From NCBI GenBank assembly GCA_947476695.1, contig CANJRD010000014.1, forward strand, positions 1 through 64,000: 64,000 nt of DNA, read 5' to 3'. Positions 43,998-52,929 of the stretch are shown in pieces. This DNA comes from Rhodospirillaceae bacterium (GTDB lineage: Bacteria; Pseudomonadota; Alphaproteobacteria; Rhodospirillales; Rhodospirillaceae). A program made the translations under genes and the position numbers. Position 1 is the first letter of the stretch. Each line of letters begins with the position of its first letter. The notes below the pieces were generated by a model, which was given only the letters and a program-made list of their open reading frames with translations, was not told the DNA's origin and searched no databases.

Positions 43998-45791
43998 TTA
44001 CGCCGCGTCGAACAGCTTGTCCTCGATGTCCATGATCGTGCTGCCGCCCGCCAGAATCTGCGACAGCAGTGCCCCGGTGATCGGCATCACGCGCGCCATA
44101 TAGAACTTGGCGGTTTTCAGCTTTGACAGATAGAAGCCGGTCGGATCGTCGTTGCTCTTGCCCAGCGCGATCTTGGCCGCCTTCGCCCACATGAAGCCGA
44201 TGGCGACGTAGGAGAACAGCTTCAGCAGATCGCTCGCCGCCGCACCTGCTTCGTCCGGGTTCGACATGCCCTTCTGCGCGGTCGCGCCGACGGCTTGCTG
44301 CAACCGACCGACGGCCTTCGCCAGGCCCATCACGATGTCTTCCATCGCTGCATCGCTCGCGTTCTCTTCGATGAACGCCTGCACCGGGTGGAAGAAGGCG
44401 CGCAGGTAACGGCCATAGTGCTGACCCATCTTGCGGCCGACCAAATCCAGCGCCTGGATGCCGTTGGTGCCTTCGTAGATCTGCGTGATGCGCGCATCGC
44501 GCACGTACTGCTCCATGCCGTGCTCGCGGATGTAGCCATGTCCGCCGAAAATCTGCACGCCCAGGTTCGCCACATCGAAGCCCGTATCCGTGCCCATCGC
44601 CTTGGCAACAGGCGTCAACAGCTGCACGAGATCGTCGGCGTCCTGGCGTTCTTCTTCCGTCGCGGCATGCGAGGCCTTGTCCTGGCTGATCGCGATCCAC
44701 ATCGACAAAGCGCGCACGCCTTCGGTCAGCGACTTCATGGTCAGCAGGTTCTTGCGCACGTCCGGATGCACGATCAGCGGATCGGCCGGCTTCTCCGGCG
44801 CCGCCGCACCTTTCAGGGCGCGGCCCTGCAAGCGTTCACGCGCATACAGCAGGCCGTTCTGCAATGCGACTTCGGCGAGGCCGAGGCCCTGCACGCCGAC
44901 GCCGAGACGCGCGGTGTTCATCATCGCGAACATGGCGCGCATGCCTTTGTGCTTCTCGCCGACCAGCCAGCCCGTGGCGTTGTCGAAGTTCATCACGCAG
45001 GTCGATGAGGCCTTGATGCCCATCTTGTGTTCAATCGAGCCGCAGGCCACGCCATTCCGCGCGCCGACGCTACCGTCGGGCTTGGGCATGAACTTCGGCA
45101 CGATGAACAGGCTGATGCCTTTCACCCCCGGCGGCGCGTCCGGCAGTTTCGCCAGCACGAGGTGGCAGATGTTCTGCGTTAGGTCGTGTTCGCCGGCGGA
45201 GATGAAGATTTTCGTGCCGCTCACTTGCACGCTGCCGTCGGCCTGCGGCACGGCCTTGGTGCGGATCAGGCCCAGATCGGTGCCGCAATGCGGCTCCGTC
45301 AGGCACATCGTTCCGCTCCAGGTGCCTTCGACGAACTTCGGCAGATAAGTCTGCTTCTGTTCGTCCGTGCCGTAGAGATCGATGGCGTTATAGGCGCCGT
45401 GCGTCAGACCGGGGTACATCGCGAACGCCATGTTGGCCGAGCAGAGCATCTCCTCCACCAGCATGTTCACGGCTTTCGGCAAACCTTGCCCGCCGTATTC
45501 CGGACTGGCGGCGATGCCGGTCCAGCCGCCTTCGATGAACTGCTTATAGGCGTCCTTGAAGCCCGCCGGCGTGCGCACCACGCCGTTCTCGTAAATACAG
45601 CCTTCCTCGTCGCCGGAGCGGTTCAGCGGGAACAGCACCTCGGTGCAGAGCTTGCCCGCTTCCTCCAGCACGGCATCCACGACGTCATCCGAGAAGTCGC
45701 CGTAGCCTTCGAGGTTCTGCAGCTTCGAGCCGTCGAACAATTCGCGCAGCACGAACTTCATGTCGCGCAAGGGTGCGTTATAGACGCCCAT
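43998..45791 (-). CDS. acyl-CoA dehydrogenase
   Basis: Flavoenzyme that makes the alpha-beta double bond in acyl-CoA, the first beta-oxidation step. It has 597 residues, the longer type with an extra C-terminal domain. FAD- and substrate-site motifs are seen (MCLTEPHCGTDLG, SGTKIFISAGEHD), and the catalytic Glu lies in IYEGTNGIQALDLVGRKM. It is 11 bp downstream of the 3-hydroxyacyl-CoA dehydrogenase on the same strand. Chain-length preference cannot be read, but the operon content suggests medium to long chains. Confidence 0.92.
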   Translation of the reverse strand: MGVYNAPLRDMKFVLRELFDGSKLQNLEGYGDFSDDVVDAVLEEAGKLCTEVLFPLNRSGDEEGCIYENGVVRTPAGFKDAYKQFIEGGWTGIAASPEYGGQGLPKAVNMLVEEMLCSANMAFAMYPGLTHGAYNAIDLYGTDEQKQTYLPKFVEGTWSGTMCLTEPHCGTDLGLIRTKAVPQADGSVQVSGTKIFISAGEHDLTQNICHLVLAKLPDAPPGVKGISLFIVPKFMPKPDGSVGARNGVACGSIEHKMGIKASSTCVMNFDNATGWLVGEKHKGMRAMFAMMNTARLGVGVQGLGLAEVALQNGLLYARERLQGRALKGAAAPEKPADPLIVHPDVRKNLLTMKSLTEGVRALSMWIAISQDKASHAATEEERQDADDLVQLLTPVAKAMGTDTGFDVANLGVQIFGGHGYIREHGMEQYVRDARITQIYEGTNGIQALDLVGRKMGQHYGRYLRAFFHPVQAFIEENASDAAMEDIVMGLAKAVGRLQQAVGATAQKGMSNPDEAGAAASDLLKLFSYVAIGFMWAKAAKIALGKSNDDPTGFYLSKLKTAKFYMARVMPITGALLSQILAGGSTIMDIEDKLFDAA

Positions 45792-45802
45792 GGTAGTGCT
45801 CC

Positions 45803-48139
45803 CTAATTCCGCAGCGGTTTGCCGGTGTCGAGCATATGCTCAATGCGTGCCAAGGTTTGGCGCGTATGAGCCAGCTCGATGAACGCGGCGCGTTCGAGCT
45901 TCAGCAGGTCTTTCTCTGTCACCGTCTCGGTGTGATCGGTCTTGCCGCCGGTCAGCACCTTTGCAAGTGCCAGCGACACCGTACGATCGTGCGGCGTCAA
46001 CTTGCCCTGGTGCTCGAAGCCTTCGAGCGCCAGCTTCAGCGCCGCGATGCCCGTCGCGCCGGACAGCGAGATGACCTGCTCCTTCGGCGGGGTGTAGTTT
46101 GCCGCGAGCTTCAAGGCTTTTGCCTTCGCATCGGCCAACAACCGGTCGCGGTTCATGGTGATTTGATCGTCCTTACGCAGGATGCCCATCTCCTTGGCCT
46201 CTTGCGCCGACTTCGAGACCTGCGCGGTGCCGATCATCTCGAATGCCTTCGCCACCGCCGGCATCGGGCCTTTCGGCATGCGCGGGTCGTTCTTCATGCG
46301 CAGCAGCATCTCCTTGCAGCCGCCCCATCCCGGGATCACGCCAACACCGACCTCGACCAGGCCGGTGTAAAGCTCGGCATGCGCCTGGATGGCATCCGCA
46401 TGCAGCAACGCCTCGCAGCCGCCGCCCAGCGCCATGCCCAAGGGGGCCGCGACGACGGGGAAGGGGGCCTGCTTCAGGGCAAGGTAAGTCTTCTGCCCAT
46501 CCTCGATCTGGCTCTCGATCTCGCCCCATACCGCGATGTTGGCGGCGAACAGCACCAGGCCGACGTTGGCGCCGACCGAGAAGTTCGGGCCTTCGTTATG
46601 GATGACTAGTGCCTTGTAGCTGGTGTTCGCCTTGAACAGCTTCAGGACGTCCTTGTAGGCGGCCATCGTCAGCGGATCGAGGCTGTTCATCTTCGAGGTG
46701 AACTCGAAGCACAGCACGCCGTCGCCGATGTCCCACACCTTCGCCGACGGGTTCTTGATCACCGGCTTGGACGCACGCTTGATGTCCGAAAGCTTCAGCA
46801 CGCCCGGCGCACGCACAACGTCGGTATAGCTGCCGCTCGTCGTCAGGAACTGCAGCTTGCCGTTCTCGACGCGATAGAAGCCGCCTTTCTCTGCCGCCAG
46901 CTTCAACATAGGCGGCACGGCGATCTTCGCTTTCGTCAGTTCGGCCGCGAACCAGTCCGCGCCGATCTTATCGATGATCTCGAACGGGCCCAGATTCCAG
47001 CCATAGCCGTCCTTCATCGCTTCATCGACGTCATAAATCGTGTCGGCAATTTCCGGCACCAGCGACGCCGCGTAGGTCAGGCCCTGGCTCGCCATCGCCC
47101 AGGCATACCGTCCGCCCTTGTCCGGGTGCTGCACCAGGGCTTTCAGGCCGCCCTTCTTCGACACTTCGAGGCTTTCGAGAGCCGCCTTCTCCGACGTCTT
47201 GTAGGTCGCCGTTTTCAGGTCGATGCTTTCCTTGATGCGATCTGGGCCTTTCTTCGTCAGGCGATAGAATCCGCTGACGCCTTTGCGGCCGATCCACTTG
47301 TTGGCGATCATCGTCTTGATCACCTCCGGCTCGCCGTGGATGCGCTGATAGTCGTCATCCTTCGTCAGGCGCTGGTGCATCGACGCCGCCACATGCGGCA
47401 TCAGATCGAGGCCGACGAGATCGATCAGTCCAAAGGTGCCGGTCTTCGGGATGCCGAACGGACGCGAGCCGACCGCATCGGCTTCCTCGACCGTCAGGCC
47501 GCCTTTGACCGCTTCGACGACGCCCAGCTGAATCCAATAGGTGCCGACACGGTTGCCGATGAAGCCTGGCGTGTCCTTGCAATGCACCACACCCTTGCCC
47601 AGGCGCACGTCACCGAAGGTGGTGATCGTCTGCAGAATGTCCGGACGCGTTTTGGGCGAGGTGACGACTTCCAGCAGCCGCATGTAACGCGGTGGGTTGA
47701 AGAAGTGCGTGATGATCAGTTCGGACGCCAGATCGTCGGGCAGATTGGCCACCAAGTCCTTCAGTGGGATCGTCGAGGTGTTGGATGCGACGATCGAGCC
47801 CTTCTTGCGGAAATCGTGGATGCGCTTGTACAGCGACTGCTTGATGTCCAGGCGTTCGACCACCGCCTCGATGATCAGATCGCAATCCTTCAACAGGTCG
47901 AGGTTGTCCTCGATGTTGCCGGTCGTGATCAGGCCCGCGTTCTTCTTCGACATGAACGGGGCCGGGTCGGTCTTCAGCAACTTCGCCACCGCGCCTTCGG
48001 CGATCGCGTTCCGGTTCGTGCCCTCTTTGGGCACGATGTCCAACAGTACCACCGGCACGCCGGCGTTGGTGATGTGCGCGGCAATGCCGGCTCCCATCAC
48101 GCCCGCACCGATCACCGCGGCTTTTTTGATCTCTGCCAT
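45803..48139 (-). CDS. 3-hydroxyacyl-CoA dehydrogenase/enoyl-CoA hydratase fusion
   Basis: A 778-residue bifunctional enzyme for the second and third beta-oxidation steps. Here the dehydrogenase comes first: the NAD site AVIGAGVMGAGIAAH at residues 9-23, then catalytic HFFNPPRYM and the C-terminal half with GFYRLTKKG. The crotonase follows, with ALGGGCEALLHAD and GLVEVGVGVIPGWGG bearing the two acidic catalytic residues. This order is opposite to E. coli FadB and resembles FadN-type proteins. It lies 24 bp after the thiolase gene in the operon. Confidence 0.92.
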   Translation of the reverse strand: MAEIKKAAVIGAGVMGAGIAAHITNAGVPVVLLDIVPKEGTNRNAIAEGAVAKLLKTDPAPFMSKKNAGLITTGNIEDNLDLLKDCDLIIEAVVERLDIKQSLYKRIHDFRKKGSIVASNTSTIPLKDLVANLPDDLASELIITHFFNPPRYMRLLEVVTSPKTRPDILQTITTFGDVRLGKGVVHCKDTPGFIGNRVGTYWIQLGVVEAVKGGLTVEEADAVGSRPFGIPKTGTFGLIDLVGLDLMPHVAASMHQRLTKDDDYQRIHGEPEVIKTMIANKWIGRKGVSGFYRLTKKGPDRIKESIDLKTATYKTSEKAALESLEVSKKGGLKALVQHPDKGGRYAWAMASQGLTYAASLVPEIADTIYDVDEAMKDGYGWNLGPFEIIDKIGADWFAAELTKAKIAVPPMLKLAAEKGGFYRVENGKLQFLTTSGSYTDVVRAPGVLKLSDIKRASKPVIKNPSAKVWDIGDGVLCFEFTSKMNSLDPLTMAAYKDVLKLFKANTSYKALVIHNEGPNFSVGANVGLVLFAANIAVWGEIESQIEDGQKTYLALKQAPFPVVAAPLGMALGGGCEALLHADAIQAHAELYTGLVEVGVGVIPGWGGCKEMLLRMKNDPRMPKGPMPAVAKAFEMIGTAQVSKSAQEAKEMGILRKDDQITMNRDRLLADAKAKALKLAANYTPPKEQVISLSGATGIAALKLALEGFEHQGKLTPHDRTVSLALAKVLTGGKTDHTETVTEKDLLKLERAAFIELAHTRQTLARIEHMLDTGKPLRN

Positions 48140-48163
48140 GAGCGTCGCTCCCTGTGGCTGCGG

Positions 48164-49300
48164 TTAGATCGCCTCGAGGATGGTTGCGATACCCTGACCG
48201 CCGCCGATGCACTGGGTCGCCAGCGCGTACTTCTTCTTTTCACGCACCATGATCTGCGCCGCCTTGCCGGTGATGCGTGCACCGGTGGCACCCAGCGGAT
48301 GGCCGATCGCAATCGCGCCGCCGTCGATATTTGTCTTCGACAGATCCACACCGAGTTCCTGAATCACTGCCAGGCTCTGCGCGGCGAAGGCTTCGTTCAG
48401 TTCGATCACGTCGATCTGCTCAAGTTTCAGGCCGGCACGCGCCAGGGCCTTCTTGCTTGCGACCACCGGTCCGATGCCCATGATCTCGGGGGCGCAGCCC
48501 GAAACCGCAATCGACTTGATGCGCGCGAGCGGCTTCAGGCCATGTTTCGCCGCATATTCTTCCGAGCAGACCAGCACGGCAGAGGCACCGTCCGTTAGCG
48601 GCGAAGACGTGCCCGCCGTGACGGTGCCCTTTTCGCTGAAAGCCGGCTTCAGACCGGCCAGCACTTCAACGGCCGTGTCGGGTCGGATCGTGCCATCGCT
48701 GTCCACCGTGCCGCCCTCTGCCGCGATGCTGACAATCTCATCCTTGAACTTACCGGCGGCTTGAGCCGCCGCGGCGCGCTTCTGGCTCTCGGCGGCGAAG
48801 GCGTCTTGTTTCTCGCGCGTGATCGAATACTTCTTGGCGAGGTTTTCCGCAGTGTCGCCCATCGAGATATAGGCCTGATGCCCCGCGTCGATCAGCTTTG
48901 GGTTCGGCATCGGATTGTAGCCGCCCATGGGCACGCGGCTCATGCTCTCGACGCCCGCGCAGATGAAGGCTTCACCCGCGCCCATCTTGATCGCGCCGGC
49001 GGCGGAGTGGATCGACTGCATCGAAGAACCGCAGAAGCGATTGATCGTCGTCGCGGCGACCGAGATCGGTAGTCCGGCAAGGAACACGATCTGGCGGGCC
49101 ACGTTGAGGCCTTGCTCGCCTTCGGGGAAGGCGCAGCCCAGCAGCAGGTCTTCGATGTCGTCCGGATTGACCTTGGTGCGCTCGACCAGGCTCTTCACCA
49201 CGGCCGCGCAAAGATCGTCGGGCCGCACCTTACGGAGCGCGCCCTTGTTGGCGAGATGGAACGGCGAACGGGCATAGCCCGCGATGACGACGTTGCTCAT
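48164..49300 (-). CDS. acetyl-CoA C-acyltransferase (thiolase)
   Basis: Cleaves 3-ketoacyl-CoA with CoA to give acetyl-CoA, the last beta-oxidation step. It has 378 residues. The nucleophile is Cys90 (NRFCGSSMQS), the base His334 (AIGHPLGATGARI) and the second Cys364 (QCIGGGQG). The position between regulator and dehydrogenase-hydratase fusion supports a FadA-type function rather than a biosynthetic thiolase. It overlaps the end of the MerR gene by four bases. Confidence 0.93.
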   Translation of the reverse strand: MSNVVIAGYARSPFHLANKGALRKVRPDDLCAAVVKSLVERTKVNPDDIEDLLLGCAFPEGEQGLNVARQIVFLAGLPISVAATTINRFCGSSMQSIHSAAGAIKMGAGEAFICAGVESMSRVPMGGYNPMPNPKLIDAGHQAYISMGDTAENLAKKYSITREKQDAFAAESQKRAAAAQAAGKFKDEIVSIAAEGGTVDSDGTIRPDTAVEVLAGLKPAFSEKGTVTAGTSSPLTDGASAVLVCSEEYAAKHGLKPLARIKSIAVSGCAPEIMGIGPVVASKKALARAGLKLEQIDVIELNEAFAAQSLAVIQELGVDLSKTNIDGGAIAIGHPLGATGARITGKAAQIMVREKKKYALATQCIGGGQGIATILEAI

Positions 49301-49731
49301 TGGTGTCTACCTAAGTCGCGGCTCTGCGGGCCGTTGGAATGAGTGTGCAAATAGTCGTTTGCCTGCTTCTCGATCTGACGCAGCTCAGACAGCGTCTCTT
49401 GCAGGTCGTGAAGTTTCTCTTCGAGTTCGGCGATGCGAGCATGGGCTTTGCCGCGCAGCAGGCGCATCTGTTCGGCGTGCTTCGGGTCGGTGCCGTAAAG
49501 CTCAAGCACCTCGGCAATATCGGTCAGGGAGAATCCCAACCGCTTGCCACGACGGATCAGCGCGAGTTTGGCGCGGTCGCGGTAGTTGTAGACGCGCATC
49601 GCGCCGGCGCGCTGCGGCTTCAACAAGCCCTGCATCTCGTAGAAGCGCACCGTGCGGGGCGTGACGCCGGCCGCGGCGGCCAGTTCCGTCGTGCTGTAAA
49701 GCTTGCGGCGATCTTCGTCGGCGATCGTCAT
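49297..49731 (-). CDS. MerR-family transcriptional regulator (LiuR-like)
   Basis: A 144-residue regulator. The N-terminal winged helix-turn-helix YSTTELAAAAGVTPRTVRFY is followed by KLALIRRGKRLGFSLTDIAE and a long coiled coil from about residue 85. No metal-binding cysteines are present. Its place between fadD and the thiolase, overlapping both by four bases, marks it as the local regulator of beta-oxidation genes, as for LiuR-type MerR proteins in proteobacteria. Likely binding sites lie in front of fadD (51498-51552). The acyl-CoA ligand is unknown. Confidence 0.85.
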   Translation of the reverse strand: MTIADEDRRKLYSTTELAAAAGVTPRTVRFYEMQGLLKPQRAGAMRVYNYRDRAKLALIRRGKRLGFSLTDIAEVLELYGTDPKHAEQMRLLRGKAHARIAELEEKLHDLQETLSELRQIEKQANDYLHTHSNGPQSRDLGRHQ

Positions 49732-51431
49732 GAATCCGCCTTCGGCTGGGCCGCGGCTTTGGCAGCTTCTTCAGCTTCCAGTTCCTTTTTCGACAGCTTC
49801 CCGATCAGCGTTTTCGGCAGTGAGTCACGGAACTCGTAGTATTCCGGGCGTTCTACGGCAGACAGCTTGTCCTTCAGGAAGGCGCGCAGATCCCCTTCGG
49901 TCAGCGTCGCACCCTGGCGCAGCTTGATGAAGGCCTTGGGCGCCTGGCCGCGATAGGGGTGAGGCACGCCGATCACGATCACTTCCTCGACGGCCGGATT
50001 CAGATAGATCGCCTCTTCGACCATGCGCGGATAGATCTTGTAGCCGGAGGCGTTGATCATGTCCTTGATACGGTCGACGATATAAACATAGCCGTCCGCA
50101 TCCATGGTGCCGATGTCACCTGTGTGAAATGCGCCGCCCTTCATCACTTCCGCGGTGGCGTCGGGGCGCTTCCAATAGCCCTTCATCACCTGCGGGCCGC
50201 GCACGCAAATCTCGCCTTTCTCGCCGATGCCCATCAGATGATCGTCATCAAGTCCGTGGATTTCGACAATCGTGCCCGGCATCGGAAGGCCGACCGATCC
50301 GTCGCGGTTTGGCGCGGCTGTCGGGTTGGTGCAGACCACCGGCGACGTTTCGCTCAAGCCGTAACCTTCGACCACGACGCACTTGGTCAGCGCCTCGAAC
50401 TGGTGCTTGACCTCGACGGGCAACGGCGCGCCACCGGAAATGCACAGCTTTATCGAGGTGAGGTCGTATTTGTTCACGTCCGGCGCGCTGCTGATGGCCG
50501 TGTAGATCGTCGGTACCGCCGGGAAGAACGTCGGCTTCTTCTTGTGGATTGTCTTCAGGCAATCTTTCAGATCGAAGCGCGGCAGCATGATGATCTCAGC
50601 GCCGTACTCGAAGGCGACAAGCATGGCTACGTTCATCGCGAAGACGTGGAAGAAGGGGATCGCCGCCAGGAAACGCTCATGTCCACGATGCGGCGTGCCG
50701 TACCACGAGGAAACCTGACGCACGTTGGCCGTCACGTTGGCATGGGTCAGCATCGCGCCTTTGGGCTCGCCGGTCGTGCCGCCGGTGTATTGCAGCACCG
50801 CCACATCCTGGTGCGGATCGATCTTCACGGCGGCATACTTGCCATCGTTGGCGGTGAGCTCGCGGAACTGCGTGTGCCGCGCGTCGTGCCTTACCTCTGC
50901 GATCAACCTGCGCTGGAACAGCCGGAACAGAATGCTGGTGAGCGGCGGCAAAGCTTCCGCCATCGGGCAGACGACCACGTGCTTGCAAATCCCGCGATCG
51001 AGCAGATCGAGTGCCTTGGGGTAGACCGCTTTCAGGTCCATCGTCACGATGATCTCGGCCCCGGAATCCTGTGCCAGTCGATCAAGTTCGCGTGCCGCGT
51101 AAAGCGGGTTCATGTTGACGACCGTCGCACCTGCCATCAGCGCGCCGCAGTAGCTGGCGATGTAATAGGGCGAGTTCGGCAATAACAGGCCGACATGCGT
51201 GCCCTTGGTCACGCCCATTTTTTGCAAGCCGACAGCAACGCGCGCCGCCATCTCGGCGGTTTCGCGGTAGGTCCAGCGGCGTCCGAGGAATTCCATCGCC
51301 GGGCGCTCGGCGAATTGCGCGGCAGCGTCCAGCAGCAGCTGATACACGGGCACGGCGGGCAGCGGCATGTCCCACGGGGCAAATGCCGGATAATTCCGCA
51401 GCCACGGATACTGACTGGAATCAGCGTTCAC
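49728..51431 (-). CDS. fadD: long-chain acyl-CoA synthetase
   Basis: Activates fatty acids to acyl-CoA via an acyl-adenylate. The 567-residue protein carries the AMP-binding P-loop YTGGTTGEPKGAMLTH, GYGLSETSP and the C-terminal hinge YIVDRIKDMINASGYKIYP. Length and N-terminal sequence (YPWLRNYPAFAPWDMPL) match long-chain FadD enzymes. It is the first gene of the operon running fadD-merR-thiolase-HAD/ECH-dehydrogenase-thioesterase, and its upstream region carries two palindromes. Confidence 0.92.
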   Translation of the reverse strand: MNADSSQYPWLRNYPAFAPWDMPLPAVPVYQLLLDAAAQFAERPAMEFLGRRWTYRETAEMAARVAVGLQKMGVTKGTHVGLLLPNSPYYIASYCGALMAGATVVNMNPLYAARELDRLAQDSGAEIIVTMDLKAVYPKALDLLDRGICKHVVVCPMAEALPPLTSILFRLFQRRLIAEVRHDARHTQFRELTANDGKYAAVKIDPHQDVAVLQYTGGTTGEPKGAMLTHANVTANVRQVSSWYGTPHRGHERFLAAIPFFHVFAMNVAMLVAFEYGAEIIMLPRFDLKDCLKTIHKKKPTFFPAVPTIYTAISSAPDVNKYDLTSIKLCISGGAPLPVEVKHQFEALTKCVVVEGYGLSETSPVVCTNPTAAPNRDGSVGLPMPGTIVEIHGLDDDHLMGIGEKGEICVRGPQVMKGYWKRPDATAEVMKGGAFHTGDIGTMDADGYVYIVDRIKDMINASGYKIYPRMVEEAIYLNPAVEEVIVIGVPHPYRGQAPKAFIKLRQGATLTEGDLRAFLKDKLSAVERPEYYEFRDSLPKTLIGKLSKKELEAEEAAKAAAQPKADS

Positions 51432-51497
51432 TTGGCCTGCCCCCGCTTGCGCTTCCTGCGCGTTTCGTTATCCGCACGCCTCTGCGCGGTATAACCC

Positions 51498-51552
51498 TAA
51501 CGTTAAGGACTGCCCCAGATTATGCAATGCTTGGATGTGACGTTAACGTCAC
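51498..51552. promoter_or_regulatory. two ACGTTA palindromes, likely MerR operators
   Basis: A perfect 16-bp palindrome GTGACGTTAACGTCAC at 51537-51552 and a shorter TAACGTTA at 51498-51505 are centred 43 bp apart, about four helical turns. Both contain an ACGTTA core, the type of site I remember for LiuR/MerR regulators of fatty-acid and branched-chain catabolism. They lie 67-121 bases upstream of fadD, whose operon encodes a MerR protein. Confidence 0.65.
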
Positions 51553-51620
51553 AACCCCTACACATTGGTAGGGCAGTCAAAACTACATCTAGGGGCGGCG
51601 CGGGAAAGCGCAATGAGGGG

Positions 51621-51929
51621 TTAGCTGTCGAGCAGACCGGCCAGCTTTAGGGCGATGCCCTTGGATCCAAAGATCTTCAAGCGACCCATTGTGAAAGCCA
51701 CCATGGGATTGAGGTCGCCCTCGATCAACTTGGCCATATTCGCGGCTGACAACGCCAGGGTCGTCTCGGCATCGTCGTTCTCGGGATTTGGCGTGACTTT
51801 CACCTCGTCGCCGGTCGCGTCGAGCAGTATTTTTCCGTCATCGCCCAGGTCGAACAGCACGGTGTGGTGAAGTTCTTTGAGCTTGTCGGACTGCGATTTG
51901 ACCGCATCCACCAATTCGTCGAATCCCAT
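51621..51929 (-). CDS. SCP2 sterol-binding domain protein
   Basis: A 102-residue lipid-binding protein consisting only of the SCP2 fold. The first strand region HTVLFDLGDDGKILLD and the C-terminal NPMVAFTMGRLKIFGSKGIA are typical. Such proteins are thought to carry acyl-CoAs or other lipids. It lies just upstream of the fadD operon on the same strand, separated by the palindromic sites, so it may be a separate transcript of the same lipid pathway. Confidence 0.85.
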   Translation of the reverse strand: MGFDELVDAVKSQSDKLKELHHTVLFDLGDDGKILLDATGDEVKVTPNPENDDAETTLALSAANMAKLIEGDLNPMVAFTMGRLKIFGSKGIALKLAGLLDS

Positions 51930-52015
51930 GGCCTGTTCCCCAACCGGTGAGCGACATCGCGCTCATTTTGGGCTAAGCAGCGCGCGAACGGAACCCAGGA
52001 AAAAAGGGACACCCT

Positions 52016-52732
52016 ATGCCCACAGCACTCATCACCGGCGCAAACCGCGGCCTCGGCTTCGGTCTGACCGAACTCTACGCTGCCGATGGCTGGAACGTGA
52101 TCGCATGCGCGCGTGAGCCTGAAAAAGCGACTGCGCTGCAGAAGCTCGCTGCCAGCGGCAAAGGCAAGGTGACGGTCAAGAAACTCGACATCGAGGACCA
52201 TGCCTCGATCGAAGCGCTGGCGAAGGAACTCAAGGGCCAGCCGATCGACTTGCTGCTCAACGTCGCCGGCTTCTACGGCAAGCGCATCGTCAGCGATCCG
52301 GGCGGGTTGGGTGCGTTCGGTGAGTCCGACTACGCGGAATGGGATCGCATCAACCGCATCAATGTCCTCGGTCCGATGAAGATCGCCGAGGCGTTCGTCG
52401 AGAACGTCGCGGCCAGCGGCCAGAAGAAGATTGTCTCACTCTCCAGCATCATCGGATCCATCGGCGGCAACCCGGGTGGCCACATGTACGCCTACCGGTC
52501 TTCCAAAGCCGCGCTGAACGCCGTGATGAAGGCCATGTCGGTCGACCTGAAGGACCGCGGCATCACCGCGATCCCGATTCACCCGGGCTGGGTCCGTACG
52601 GACATGGGCGGCCCGAACGCCGACCTGTCGCCGGAAGAATCCGTGACCGGCATGAAAAAGGTCATCGACGGCCTGACCCCGGCGGATAGCGGCAAGTTCC
52701 TGACCTACAGCGGCGAAACGCTGCCCTGGTAA
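52016..52732 (+). CDS. short-chain dehydrogenase/reductase
   Basis: A 238-residue SDR with the NAD(P) motif TGANRGLGFGLTE at the start, LLLNVAGFYGKR, catalytic Ser in SLSSIIGSIGG and YAYRSSKAALN (Tyr-x-x-x-Lys). The pattern resembles C-factor-like SDRs. It is divergent from the SCP2 gene, so the two share a promoter region. Substrate unknown. Confidence 0.85.
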   Translation: MPTALITGANRGLGFGLTELYAADGWNVIACAREPEKATALQKLAASGKGKVTVKKLDIEDHASIEALAKELKGQPIDLLLNVAGFYGKRIVSDPGGLGAFGESDYAEWDRINRINVLGPMKIAEAFVENVAASGQKKIVSLSSIIGSIGGNPGGHMYAYRSSKAALNAVMKAMSVDLKDRGITAIPIHPGWVRTDMGGPNADLSPEESVTGMKKVIDGLTPADSGKFLTYSGETLPW

Positions 52733-52929
52733 TCTAACCGGCACCCGGGGTCGTACCGCATCTTGTCGGGTGCGACTCCGGCCGCACTATGCTTTAACAT
52801 TCCCCTGCGTGGGGTCACTTCGGTTGCGCCCTGCGCGGAAGAAAGTAGAGTGTAATCAAAGCAGTTGGGAAGGATCGCGGCGATCATGCCGGAGCCCGCC
52901 GGGATGGGTGATGCTGCGCCTACGCCGAT

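Noticed and set aside
47126..48598. Open frame of 490 codons on the plus strand
   Set aside because: Antisense to the HAD-crotonase fusion and the thiolase, both with catalytic motifs intact.
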